Source of the DNA: a filamentous cyanobacterium CCP3
GTDB taxonomy: Bacteria; Cyanobacteriota; Cyanobacteriia; Phormidesmidales; Phormidesmidaceae
Direction: 5' to 3'
Assembly (NCBI GenBank): GCA_003022385.1
Contig: PYGV01000011.1
Span: forward strand, 1-45,764
Length of the DNA stretch: 45,764 nt
The notes under the pieces are model-generated. The model ran no database searches. It saw only the letters and a list, made by a program, of their open reading frames with translations, and was not told the DNA's origin. The translations under genes and the position numbers were made by a program. Below, piece by piece: positions 16,485 through 25,035 of the stretch. How positions within the stretch are numbered: position 1 is the stretch's first letter; each line of letters starts with the position of its first letter.

Positions 16485-17201
16485 TTATCTCCCTTGGGTG
16501 ATTCCAGCATCAGATCGGCCTAGCTCCGCCAGTCGCACTACCAGCGCTTCGGACACTCCAGCGTTTTGCGTGGCTTCCCTCAGTGGACGGCCCTGCTTGA
16601 GTTGCTCCAGCAAGGCTTGAATTCTTTCCCAGAGCGGATCTCCGTTTGCCACTAGATTGCGGCGTTGCGCTTCGAGCAGCCCTTGCTCCACCCACCGCAC
16701 ACCAGCCGGGCTCGCGATCTGTGTCGTCAAAATGGCACTGGCGTAGGGTGACGGAGCATCGGGTTGAATCGCCAGGATGCTGTAGGCGGGTGCGCCGGAA
16801 TTCGGAAAAGCCAGTTGAAAGGTGTAGAGGTCGCGATCGGTTACGACCGTCAGCGTCGTCGTCGCCGTGGCAGGTAACCCCGGAATGGCCAGGGGCTGAA
16901 TCCGCCTGAGGTGAATCACCGTGGCGGCGCAGTCTCCTGGTGCCGCTACTAATGCACAGCGGGTGTCGTCAAAATCCAGCGTCACCTGAGAGGGATCATC
17001 CAACCAAGCCCGGTGGACAACCGCTCCTACCGGACGAAAGTTGAGCGTGACCCCGTGACCCGGATGAAGTTCAACGGTGACCGGGGCATGATCACCCCTG
17101 GCAGCTCGGTTTGAAATAGTGCGGGTGGCCTGTGCCCAGGCTGGAGTAGAGAGACCTGCCAGAGCCAGGGATAAGATCAAAGTTTTCCAGTGTCGAATCA
17201 T
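16485..17201 (-). CDS. VirB9/TraK-like periplasmic channel protein
   Basis: The start is placed at the ATG at 17201 because it has GAGGATAGGAA just upstream and begins a clear signal peptide (MIRHWKTLILSLALAGLSTPAWAQ-like; the cleavage site is probably after AWA). Longer upstream translation overlaps the VirB10-like gene and looks unnatural. The mature 215-residue protein has the VirB9 N-terminal pattern: a hydrophobic beta stretch 'HGVTLNFRPVGAVVHRAW', then DPSQVTLDFDD, then ATTTLTVVTDRDLYTFQLAF, matching the 'T-N-L-x-V-x-T-x-x-x-x-Y-x-F-x-L' rule of this family. Two cysteines (ALVAAPGDC region) may pair. It is shorter than classical VirB9 (about 290 aa) and the C-terminal half is helical. 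Its place directly after the VirB10-like gene supports the call; identity with VirB9 is likely but not certain. Confidence 0.65.
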   Translation of the reverse strand: MIRHWKTLILSLALAGLSTPAWAQATRTISNRAARGDHAPVTVELHPGHGVTLNFRPVGAVVHRAWLDDPSQVTLDFDDTRCALVAAPGDCAATVIHLRRIQPLAIPGLPATATTTLTVVTDRDLYTFQLAFPNSGAPAYSILAIQPDAPSPYASAILTTQIASPAGVRWVEQGLLEAQRRNLVANGDPLWERIQALLEQLKQGRPLREATQNAGVSEALVVRLAELGRSDAGITQGR

Positions 17202-17211
17202 TTTCCTATCC

Positions 17212-18807
17212 TCAAATCGGCATCTGCATTGATTGATTGACAAACACCTGCACAGGCCGACCAGCCTCAATGTAGGCAATGCGGGGTCGCTGCTCCAGCT
17301 CCTCAATTGCCCGCTGGTTGCGCTCAGTAATGGTGTCGAGGATGGCGTCGGTGCCCCCTTCCAGTACCCCGGCCAACACATTCGGAGCCGGATTTTCTGT
17401 GGTTACAACGGTCGTGCTACTGCCGGTTTCAACCCGAGTATTGGGGCGGGTGTAGAGTTCACTGGCGCGACGGATGGAGCCCAGGGCAAACTGACCAGCA
17501 TCCATAGCCGCAATGTCAGGGCCGATGTCGTCATAGGCTTCGGCCTGGAGCGGTATTCCGCCCTGGCCTCGAATCTGAATGACACCCTGAGGCAATACCA
17601 GTTCTCGGGCCTGGCCCTGGTCATCCCAGATCGCCTGGGTGGCGGACAGCTGCACCAGCCCGTTGTCAGAAACCGTTTCCACCTGAACTACTAGTTCTCC
17701 ACCGGCAGGAATGGCCACCTGGCCCTGGCTATCAATCAGCGGTTCTGAAAGTACGACCAATAGATTGTTGCCCTCAGCGGTGCTATCGAGGATGACGGGT
17801 GTTACCAGAGAGCCACTGGATTGAGTCCCTGCTACTAAAGATGCTGGCGGGGCTGGCTGGAGAATCCGAGCTTCTTCAGCTGGCAGGATGTCTGGGTAAG
17901 TGGGTGCTTCATCATCAATGGCTGCCACTGAGCCTTCATCCAATGCTTCTATAGGCTGGAGGTCAGGAGGTTCAGCCGTTGAAAACTCTGGCATTCCCCC
18001 TGTCGTTGTGGATTCTGGCGGACTGACGGGAGCGGGTGCCGGAGGGAGAGTAGTGGCGTAGGCAAATTGCGCTTGAGCTACAGGCTCAGGTACCGAGGCA
18101 GGTTCAGCGGACTCTTCGGGCAGCGGCAAACTCCCATAACTCCCGACCTGAGCCAGCTGCCGCCAGCGTTCTGCCGGATCAATCGCAGGTTCTGCCGCTG
18201 GGGTTGATCCGGCAGGAACTGCTGACGGACGAGAAACAACAGGTGTCGTTGTCGCCGCTGGTTGCAGGCGAGGCGTCGGGGCTGGGTAGCTAACGACTGG
18301 GGATGCGGGTCGTGCTGAAATGGTGGGTTGCGGAGTCGATACGACGGGTTGAGGTGTTGGCCTGGATGGCGTTGCAACAGACTTGGGAGAGGGTGGTGCA
18401 GGCGTCGTAGCCGGACGAGGTGGTTCACCTGAAGCAGTCGTCTGCACCACCCCCTGATCTTCCAGGGCCATTTGAGCCTTAAGGGCAGCAATCTCAGCTC
18501 TGGCTTCTTCCAGCTCAGCTTCCACCGTCTGAGGCTGAGCTTCTGTTTGATCAGGTTCGGCTGTAGTTGTCGCCGTATCGGGCGCATCGCCCTGACGACT
18601 GCCTGCGATGAAGACACCCGCCAGAGCAAAGACGGGCACCAGCGCCGCACCAATCAGCACTAGCTTCGGCACCGGCAGCTTCCAGAAGGGCCGCTCAGAC
18701 TGAACGGGCTTTGAGAAGGCCTCGTCAGCCACCAACGGCTCCGCGAGATCCGGTGCGCCCATCATGTTGCGTAGCATGTCCAGGTTGGGTTCTGGGAGGG
18801 AACTCAT
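17212..18807 (-). CDS. virB10: VirB10/TrbI-like inner-to-outer membrane scaffold
   Basis: This 531-aa protein has the VirB10 architecture: a short cytoplasmic N-terminus, one membrane helix (about residues 49-69, LVLIGAALVPVFALAGVFIAG), a coiled-coil patch, and about 200 residues rich in Pro, Thr, Ser and Ala that would span the periplasm. The C-terminal beta-barrel domain has family-like sequence: GTQSSGSLVTPVILDS, LVVLSEPL, VAIPAGGELVVQVETVS, and terminal RPVQVFVNQSM. VirB10 links the inner-membrane ATPases to the outer-membrane pore and gates substrate passage. The start ATG lies in an ATGA overlap with the upstream VirB8-like gene (18804-18807), which supports the start. The upper Pro-rich segment gives long spurious frames on the other strand. 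Confidence 0.85.
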   Translation of the reverse strand: MSSLPEPNLDMLRNMMGAPDLAEPLVADEAFSKPVQSERPFWKLPVPKLVLIGAALVPVFALAGVFIAGSRQGDAPDTATTTAEPDQTEAQPQTVEAELEEARAEIAALKAQMALEDQGVVQTTASGEPPRPATTPAPPSPKSVATPSRPTPQPVVSTPQPTISARPASPVVSYPAPTPRLQPAATTTPVVSRPSAVPAGSTPAAEPAIDPAERWRQLAQVGSYGSLPLPEESAEPASVPEPVAQAQFAYATTLPPAPAPVSPPESTTTGGMPEFSTAEPPDLQPIEALDEGSVAAIDDEAPTYPDILPAEEARILQPAPPASLVAGTQSSGSLVTPVILDSTAEGNNLLVVLSEPLIDSQGQVAIPAGGELVVQVETVSDNGLVQLSATQAIWDDQGQARELVLPQGVIQIRGQGGIPLQAEAYDDIGPDIAAMDAGQFALGSIRRASELYTRPNTRVETGSSTTVVTTENPAPNVLAGVLEGGTDAILDTITERNQRAIEELEQRPRIAYIEAGRPVQVFVNQSMQMPI

Positions 18808-19550
18808 CGGCTGACATCCTCCGGTTGAATGGGTCGAATCGCTTCAATCTGCACCCCGCTTTCCAGCAGCCGGTAGGCCACCGCCTGATATTCCGAGGCG
18901 TCGGGAATCAAGGGTTTGCCGGTAGGTTCAACGGCTCGTACCGTGATGCGTCGGTTGAACGTCAGGGTTGTCCCAGCGGGGTTGCTGGCTTCAAACACCA
19001 CTCGGGTGGCGACCAGATCCACCTGCCAGCGACCTTCGCCAATCGCCTGCGGCGGGGAGATGTGTTGAGGAATCAAGACCGCCGACACCTGACCGTCGAA
19101 GACGCCATCGGGCATCACCTCGGTCGCCAGGGTTTGCAAAAAGGCATCGCGGAAGTCAGGGGCCAGCAGAAACGAAGCTTCCCAGGCGGCTTTAGACACC
19201 CGATTGCGCCCCGCGACCTGAACCCCTTCAGCGACGGCTTTTTCGCCCTCCCCCGGCAGCTTGCCCCAGGTGAACGTCATCACCGCCCAGGTCGAGACCA
19301 CCTGGCGGATCACCTCCGGTTCCCGGTGCCGGTAGTTGGCAGGACGCACAGAAAAGGTACGACCATCGACCTGTTGCACTAGAGTGGGCGGTTTCTGGTT
19401 GGCCAGCCGTGATACCGAGACCGCCAGCCACAGTAGAGACAACGCGAAGACCAGCACACCAACTGACAGCCCCGCAAAAGCCAGGGGCAGGATATCGCTG
19501 GAATGGATACGAGGCCGTTTTACCTTACGGCTAAGTTCAAGCAGTTCCAT
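18804..19550 (-). CDS. VirB8/TraE-like inner-membrane assembly protein
   Basis: The 248-aa protein has a cytoplasmic N-terminus of about 22 residues, one membrane helix (LPLAFAGLSVGVLVFALSLLWLAV, about 22-45) and a periplasmic domain of about 200 residues with mixed helix and strand, the layout of VirB8. 'HREPEVIRQVVSTWAVMTFTW' is reminiscent of the first periplasmic helix in this family, and the C-terminal part ends with repeated strands (NRRITVRAVEPTG). VirB8 nucleates assembly of the channel and contacts VirB9 and VirB10. The location between the VirB6-like and VirB10-like genes is where VirB8 is expected. Sequence identity to characterised VirB8 is evidently low, so the assignment rests on topology and order. 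Confidence 0.65.
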   Translation of the reverse strand: MELLELSRKVKRPRIHSSDILPLAFAGLSVGVLVFALSLLWLAVSVSRLANQKPPTLVQQVDGRTFSVRPANYRHREPEVIRQVVSTWAVMTFTWGKLPGEGEKAVAEGVQVAGRNRVSKAAWEASFLLAPDFRDAFLQTLATEVMPDGVFDGQVSAVLIPQHISPPQAIGEGRWQVDLVATRVVFEASNPAGTTLTFNRRITVRAVEPTGKPLIPDASEYQAVAYRLLESGVQIEAIRPIQPEDVSR

Positions 19551-19553
19551 GAT

Positions 19554-20672
19554 TTACCTTGGCATGGGAATTGCAGAGGTGCCGACCGCAATCAGTCGGG
19601 TTACCCCACCGGACACACCGCGAAACACCGCCATCCCAGCCCCTCCAGCGATGGCTAGAGCCAGCACTGGAGCCAGGATGCTAATCAACAGCAGAAAGCC
19701 AAAGTCACTGGAGGTCTGGGCCTCGGCAGCGACCACCACCGTTGCGGCTAGCCCGACGATGACGTTGTAGGAAAACTTCGCCATCCCCAGGCTGAAAAAG
19801 CCCACCAGCCATGACCACAGCGGACGACCCTGAAGCGGCACAACAGAACCCGCAACCGCAATCGGGCCAATCAACCCGGTCAGCAGCATCGCCATTTCGA
19901 TCAGATTGGCAAAGGCCCACTGCCAGCCCTTGAGGAACTGCTCCGCCAGGGCTTGGCTACTGGTTTGCAGCACAGTTCCCACCAGAATGTCCGCCAGGGG
20001 ATTGCCTCCAATAGGTGCTTCACCAGACTGGTAGACCTGCTCGACCTGCTGGCTGATCTGCTGCACTCGACTCCAGAGCCGTTGCAGTCCGGCACTCCAA
20101 AACCCTCGGGAGCGGTACTCCTGCTCCAGCCGCTGCTGGGCACGTTCCCCGGCACGAACAAAACAGTCCACCTGAGCCTGGCCAGTTTGGGCATCGCAGG
20201 CGGCATACTCTTGCTGAATCACAGCCTTGGCTTGCTGCGACAGAATCACATCGTTGAGGGCTTCGAGCATCGATACCTCCCCCACCTGCACCTGAAGTAC
20301 TGTTTGGGTTTGGGCGTTGATCAGGTTGCGGATGCCGAGGGTGGCAGAACCCAGCAGGGCTCCGTTGTTAAAGAGCAGTACGGCGATGGTCAACACCCAG
20401 AGCACATTCGGTAGGGCGGGGAAGATGCCCCGTTCAATCGCTTCTTTGACCCAGCCCACGGCAAAGAAGAGGAAAGCACCGACCAGGATGATGGAGGCGA
20501 ACTGGTTGATGCCCAGGTACAGCCCGCTGCTGGTGGCGAAGATGTCTTGCCAGCGAGCATCCCAGGCCTGCTGCACGGCTTCTAGCTGCTGCACGCTGTC
20601 GTCGATGATGCCGACCCCGCCTGTGACCTGGGCAGGGAAGAAGATGCTTGATGGTAGGAGAGCGTTGAGCAT
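19554..20672 (-). CDS. VirB6/TrbL-like polytopic membrane protein
   Basis: The 372-aa protein has hydrophobic segments near residues 60-75 (IILVGAFLFFAVGWV), 88-104 (LPNVLWVLTIAVLLFN), 245-285 (MAMLLTGLIGPIAVAGSVV and neighbours), 290-315 and 325-350 (LLLISILAPVLALAIAGGAGMAV). A large hydrophilic loop of about 130 residues with a Gln-rich coiled region lies between them. VirB6/TrbL proteins form the inner-membrane part of the DNA path and have this pattern of several helices around a large periplasmic loop. It lies between the VirB5-like and VirB8-like genes, separated by 3-7 bp, which supports the call. The loop contains two cysteines (ACDAQTGQAQVDC). Confidence 0.75.
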   Translation of the reverse strand: MLNALLPSSIFFPAQVTGGVGIIDDSVQQLEAVQQAWDARWQDIFATSSGLYLGINQFASIILVGAFLFFAVGWVKEAIERGIFPALPNVLWVLTIAVLLFNNGALLGSATLGIRNLINAQTQTVLQVQVGEVSMLEALNDVILSQQAKAVIQQEYAACDAQTGQAQVDCFVRAGERAQQRLEQEYRSRGFWSAGLQRLWSRVQQISQQVEQVYQSGEAPIGGNPLADILVGTVLQTSSQALAEQFLKGWQWAFANLIEMAMLLTGLIGPIAVAGSVVPLQGRPLWSWLVGFFSLGMAKFSYNVIVGLAATVVVAAEAQTSSDFGFLLLISILAPVLALAIAGGAGMAVFRGVSGGVTRLIAVGTSAIPMPR

Positions 20673-20678
20673 GGCTCG

Positions 20679-21488
20679 TTAGTTTCCAGAAGAGCTGGTG
20701 CCCAGGGCACCGGGGATGTAGATCGGGGCCTGGGCAGAGCCGGAGATGGAAATCTGCCGCTCCACTCGCTCGCGCCGGTTGGCTTCATCGATGCCTTCGC
20801 TAGTGTTGGCGGCGAGCTGGGTCAGCATCCCCTGGAGCTGGTGGAGCTGCGTCAGCGTCGTGTTGTTTTCAGCAGTAAGCTGGGTTTGCTCGTGGAGTAG
20901 GGCCGCCACGGACGCCTGGATCTGGGCATTTTGCTTCATCACGTTTTGGGTGACATTCATGCCTTGAGCCGCTTCTGCCATGGATTGCACCTCCTGGGTG
21001 CGGGCCTGACTACTTTCTAAAAGAGTCGTAGTTTGTTCAGCTTGATTGGATAATCGAGCTTGGCCCCGATCGCCTAGCCAGGGCGAGGCCATGGAGCGGG
21101 CCACCTCCTGGTCATAGCGGTTGGCCAGCTCGCGCTGTTGAGTGGTGGGGTCAGTACCGAGGATGCTTTGAATCGGTACCACCTCGTCCATTCGTACTTG
21201 GGTCGGGTCGGGCAGGTTACTACCTAAGGCCGTCTTCAGCGCTTCCCACTGGTCGCCCAAGACATTCTGAAGTGTCTCTTCAGCTAAGGCCGTCGTCTCT
21301 TCGATTTGGGCCAGGATGTCTTCTAAAGGATTGGACAGGTTTTCTATTGTCCAGTCTTGCCACTGCTGGCCCCAGCCACCGGGCTGGAGAGAAGCACGAG
21401 CGGTGCTGACGCCGAGGAGGCCCAGACTGAGGCTGGTGCCAAGGATAAGGCAATACCGGATGCGTTTGCGTTTTGATTGAGTCGTCAT
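20679..21488 (-). CDS. VirB5/TrbJ-like secreted coiled-coil protein
   Basis: The 269-aa protein starts with a basic N-terminus and hydrophobic segment (YCLILGTSLSLGLLGV, cleavage near ARAS), a Sec signal. The mature protein is almost entirely helical, with long heptad-like stretches (IEETTALAEETLQNVLG; TQLTAENNTTLTQLHQLQGMLTQL) and no cysteines. VirB5/TrbJ proteins, minor pilus-tip components, are exported helical bundles of this size that sit next to VirB6/TrbL, as here. It overlaps the VirB4-like gene by four bases (21485-21488). The C-terminal 25 residues (SISGSAQAPIYIPGALGTSSS) are flexible. Assignment is by topology, composition and order. Confidence 0.65.
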   Translation of the reverse strand: MTTQSKRKRIRYCLILGTSLSLGLLGVSTARASLQPGGWGQQWQDWTIENLSNPLEDILAQIEETTALAEETLQNVLGDQWEALKTALGSNLPDPTQVRMDEVVPIQSILGTDPTTQQRELANRYDQEVARSMASPWLGDRGQARLSNQAEQTTTLLESSQARTQEVQSMAEAAQGMNVTQNVMKQNAQIQASVAALLHEQTQLTAENNTTLTQLHQLQGMLTQLAANTSEGIDEANRRERVERQISISGSAQAPIYIPGALGTSSSGN

Positions 21489-24289
21489 GATGACCTCCGA
21501 GGGGTTCTAGATTGGGGCTGATGACCGCTTGGAGCCAGTTCAGCCGCTGAATGAATCAGTTCAAACTGAGGGGTACTCACCGCGATGGTGTCGAGGGATT
21601 GACCACTGCGCAGCGCCTGGACGTAGGCTTTGGCAAAAGCGGCATACCCGGCAAACTTGTTGGGATGCTGAGCTAACACCCGCTGACGGGCGCGTTGTTC
21701 TTTGGGGTTGTTGGCCACTGCTCCAAGGAGTTCCGGAGAGGGATAGTGGGCGCAGGGAGTGAGCCGGGCATCGGCATCGAGCAGCCAGTGAGAGCAAAGC
21801 CGACCGGGGCTGATGCGGAAGGATTCTTCGGTGTTAGGCCTGAGCAAGCTGGGGTCGTAGCCGAAGAGGCGCTGGTAGGAGGGCAGGGCATTCGGCTGAA
21901 TGGCCCCAACCAGACGGGTGTTGAGGTTTTGCAGGATTTGCGACCCGGCGACGGATTGGGCAATGGTGTCGGGGTCTTGACCGATGATCAGGGGCCGAAT
22001 GCCGGATTTGGCTCCGTTGGCGCAGACCTGGCCGATGATCTGGGCGATGCCGTTGTACTTGAATAGAATTGGGCTTTCATCAATGGCCAGCAGAGAGTCG
22101 GAGACCTCCAGCGCCCGACGGAAGGCCATGGATTGAGCGGAGAGGGCTAACACCGCCGCTTCGATGTTGTCGCCGACGTTGCGGAGGGCAAAGACGGTGA
22201 GCCGGGCATCGGTGCGGATGGTGGAGGGCTGGGAGATGGCTTTGCCAACCCGGCTGGAGAGCCAGCCTCGCAGCTCCAGCAGGATGGTGGCGATCGCTTC
22301 ATTGAGCAGCGCCGATTCCACCTCCAGATCCAGGTTGGCCACAGTCTCAACAAAGTTAGCCAACGTTGGCATGTGCTGCCACTCTGGACTGCCGAATCCT
22401 GATTCAAACGCCGCTTCATAGCGGGTCAGAATTTGGGGAGTCTCGAAGAAGTTGGACAGCGCCTGCCAGAGAACGGTATGAACTCGCTTGCCCAGCTGGT
22501 TGTCGGTCTCGGTGCCCATCACCATGGTGTCAAGGGCTTTGACTAGGAACTCCTTGTAGTCGTCCAGACGCTCTTGCCGCTGGTTGTCCTGCAGATTGCG
22601 CAGGTCAGGAATCTGAAACAAGTTGTTGCTCTCAGAGCCGATATCAAAGTAGGCTCCCTGGTCGCCAAAGAACTTCACTAAATCGGTGTAGGTGGTGGTG
22701 CCGTCGGGTTTGGGGTAGTCCAGCGAGATGACGTTCATGCCGTTGGCGATCGCCCACACAAAGATCTCCGCCGCCAATACCGACTTACCGCTGCGGGTTT
22801 CCCCGAACACCAGCATTCCCCGGTGCTGGTTGACGAAATCCAGATAGACCGGCATCTGGCCGTCGCGGGTGATCAGCTCGATGCCCCGGTGGTCGATGGT
22901 GCGAGGGCAAGCAACAGGCATTAGCCCCGGAGCTTCATTGGTGAGATACATCTGCCTGCGGCCATCGTCAATCAGGCGATCGCCCACAATCGGCAGCGAT
23001 CTGAGCCACAGCTGCCAGGCAATCTCGGTCTCGCGGATGAAATCTCCCTGATGGAAGGCATTGGTGAGCTTTTGGCAGGCTTCAGCCAGGGATTCTGGGC
23101 TATCGCGATGCAGCAGCACCATGCCGCTGATCCAGATGGGTAGGGCACCCTCGTAGATCCGCTCCTGGGCCTCGACCCCCTGCTTCATCCGCATTTGAGA
23201 GGCCACATCCACATCCCGCAGCAGATTGGCGCGGAACGTGGCGGTGACGCTTTGTTTAGTCAGCCGTTGCAAGGTGACGCGGGTCATCATGCGATCTGCT
23301 GCGGCGAGTTCACAGACGCATTCGCAATCAGGAAACTGAGCCAAGGCTTGCCACAGGTAGTAGAGCTGATGCTCGGGAGTGGTGAACCCAGCGGGTTTGG
23401 ATTCCAGCACCACGACCCCCACGAATTTCCCCTTCACCTGCACCCACTGGCGATCCGCCTTAGGGTGACTAGGTTGGCCGTTCTCCCCGCGAATCAGGCG
23501 AGAGGTGGCGTGCAGCGGATCGTGGATTAGCTCGGTGAGCTTTGCATCGCTGTCGGCATCACTCAGCTCCAGACATTGTGGAATTTCGGGCGTAGAGGTC
23601 GAGTTGAACTGGGTCCAAAGGTACTGCCACAGATCCTCGGTACTCATGGGCGTGACTTGAAGACCCATGCGGGCATTGAGCTGCTGTTCCCAGTGCAGGT
23701 AGCCATCGGTAAAGCCCTGAGTCAGCAGCTGCACGTAGGACTGCTGCTGGTTGTGCTCCTTCAATCCCTTGAAGGTGTCGTACTGGGCCACCACCCAGGC
23801 TAAGAGCTTTTCAACGTGGTCGGCGCTTTGCTCTTGCCCCGACCCGAGGGGGTATGTGGCGAAGAGGTAGAGCTGTTTGGGCTGGCGTTGTTTTTCGGTA
23901 GTTAAATCGCGAGTGGCACGCTGTTGCGCCAGCAGGAGGAACTGACTTTCCAGGGTGGCGGTGGTTTGAATCAGGGTTTCGAGGGATTGTTGGCGCTCCT
24001 TGTCATCGGCAAAGGAGCGCCAGTGAATCCGCAGCCGGTCTCCGGGGCGAAACCCCTTCAGCCCATCTTCGAGTCGTTTCAACGTCGGTTCCGCCTGCCC
24101 TGGTTGCAGTTGGGTGTGAATGCCTTGGCTGCGAAAGCCAAACACCAGGCTGTATTGCCGCTGGTGCTTAAGCAGATAGGCTCCGACATTTCGCCCCCGC
24201 AGATTCAGGCGGCAGAGGCATTCCAGGTGTGCTTCATCTTCAAAGGGGCGAAAGCGATAGCGTTGCGTTCCAAGCCTTGGTTTACTCAT
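21485..24289 (-). CDS. virB4: VirB4/TraC-type conjugation ATPase
   Basis: I place the start at the ATG at 24289 (MSKPRLG), where it overlaps the stop of the small upstream gene by eight bases. The longer frame would run through that gene. The 934-aa protein has a VirB4 N-terminal domain of about 480 residues and a C-terminal ATPase domain: Walker A GETRSGKS near residue 500, Walker B SLLAIDES near 735, and a following GQDPDTIAQSVAGSQILQN segment with the conserved Gln seen after Walker B in this family. VirB4 energises pilus assembly and substrate transfer at the inner membrane and is the most conserved T4SS gene. Size (about 800-950 aa) and order fit. The last 60 residues are probably disordered. 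Confidence 0.9.
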   Translation of the reverse strand: MSKPRLGTQRYRFRPFEDEAHLECLCRLNLRGRNVGAYLLKHQRQYSLVFGFRSQGIHTQLQPGQAEPTLKRLEDGLKGFRPGDRLRIHWRSFADDKERQQSLETLIQTTATLESQFLLLAQQRATRDLTTEKQRQPKQLYLFATYPLGSGQEQSADHVEKLLAWVVAQYDTFKGLKEHNQQQSYVQLLTQGFTDGYLHWEQQLNARMGLQVTPMSTEDLWQYLWTQFNSTSTPEIPQCLELSDADSDAKLTELIHDPLHATSRLIRGENGQPSHPKADRQWVQVKGKFVGVVVLESKPAGFTTPEHQLYYLWQALAQFPDCECVCELAAADRMMTRVTLQRLTKQSVTATFRANLLRDVDVASQMRMKQGVEAQERIYEGALPIWISGMVLLHRDSPESLAEACQKLTNAFHQGDFIRETEIAWQLWLRSLPIVGDRLIDDGRRQMYLTNEAPGLMPVACPRTIDHRGIELITRDGQMPVYLDFVNQHRGMLVFGETRSGKSVLAAEIFVWAIANGMNVISLDYPKPDGTTTYTDLVKFFGDQGAYFDIGSESNNLFQIPDLRNLQDNQRQERLDDYKEFLVKALDTMVMGTETDNQLGKRVHTVLWQALSNFFETPQILTRYEAAFESGFGSPEWQHMPTLANFVETVANLDLEVESALLNEAIATILLELRGWLSSRVGKAISQPSTIRTDARLTVFALRNVGDNIEAAVLALSAQSMAFRRALEVSDSLLAIDESPILFKYNGIAQIIGQVCANGAKSGIRPLIIGQDPDTIAQSVAGSQILQNLNTRLVGAIQPNALPSYQRLFGYDPSLLRPNTEESFRISPGRLCSHWLLDADARLTPCAHYPSPELLGAVANNPKEQRARQRVLAQHPNKFAGYAAFAKAYVQALRSGQSLDTIAVSTPQFELIHSAAELAPSGHQPQSRTPRRSS

Positions 24290-24593
24290 GGTGGTTGGGT
24301 AAATGACGCTGATAGGGCACATGGCCCCGTTTCCAATCGGGTACAGGCACAAACTTGTGGGTAAAGAGCCAGGTCTTTTCGCCGACCACTACCCACCAGG
24401 TGGAAATGCCCCAGATGCTGAGCAGCAGGAATAGGACAAAACCCAGCCCAAGTAGGACTTCAATCAGGATGTAGAAGCCGACGAAGATGCCGCCCGAGGG
24501 GGCCAGCAGGTTAGCCGGAATCGGGCCAAGAGAAGGCTGACGGCCCAGGCTCGGATTAACCTGGCAGTACAGCCGTGATTCAGAGTCGCTCAT
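24282..24593 (-). CDS. VirB3/TrbD-like small membrane protein
   Basis: This 103-aa protein has one long or two closely spaced hydrophobic segments in the middle (GGIFVGFYILIEVLLGLGF and VLFLLLSIWGISTWWVVVG), followed by a basic cytoplasmic-type tail. VirB3/TrbD proteins are about 100 aa with this topology and always sit directly before VirB4, as here. The stop overlaps the VirB4 start by eight bases, so the two are probably translationally coupled. The N-terminal 25 residues (SESRLYCQVNPSLGRQPSLG) are polar and would face the cytoplasm. Confidence 0.7.
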   Translation of the reverse strand: MSDSESRLYCQVNPSLGRQPSLGPIPANLLAPSGGIFVGFYILIEVLLGLGFVLFLLLSIWGISTWWVVVGEKTWLFTHKFVPVPDWKRGHVPYQRHLPNHHE

Positions 24594-24594
24594 C

Positions 24595-25035
24595 TCAGGC
24601 TCCGAAGAACAGGCGGCTCAGGCCTTCGACAATGACCACAGCGGCAATGATGATGAAGGCGTTTTGCAGCAGGGGTTGCCACTGTTCGCCCCGTTGGGCT
24701 TGGTAGACGGCGAAGAACACAAAGCCTACGGCTGACACCCACACCACCAGGCGCAGCAGGCCGAACATAAAGCTGATAATGTCGCCATCCAGGTATTGCC
24801 CGAAGATATTCTGAGCCTCACCTTCAACAGTGTCAAAGAGCTGGGCCATCGCAGGGTTAGCGTGGCTCGTGATGCTGATGAATAGCAGGATGCCGGTAAC
24901 AATGCCCAGCAGCGTCCAGCCGCTGAGGCCACGGAATTTGAAATGGGCGAGCTGATCTCCAGCCCTAGAAAAAGTTTTACGGCTGCCCTGAACTAGAGGC
25001 CGTAGATGCCCCAGGCGGTTAAATACAAGATTCAT
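24595..25035 (-). CDS. VirB2/TrbC-like pilin subunit
   Basis: The first gene of the transfer operon encodes 146 residues with a 40-residue basic leader, a hydrophobic segment (GWTLLGIVTGILLFISIT) ending in HANPAMAQ, a likely signal-peptidase site, and a mature part of about 80 residues with two further hydrophobic helices (FMFGLLRLVVWVSAVGFVFFAVY and NAFIIIAAVVIVEGLSRLFFG) separated by a short polar turn. Small two-helix pilins of this kind, made with an unusually long leader, are typical VirB2/TrbC. GGAG lies eight bases before the ATG. All downstream genes to 3203 run in the same direction, so the main promoter should be in 25036-25541. Confidence 0.75.
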   Translation of the reverse strand: MNLVFNRLGHLRPLVQGSRKTFSRAGDQLAHFKFRGLSGWTLLGIVTGILLFISITSHANPAMAQLFDTVEGEAQNIFGQYLDGDIISFMFGLLRLVVWVSAVGFVFFAVYQAQRGEQWQPLLQNAFIIIAAVVIVEGLSRLFFGA

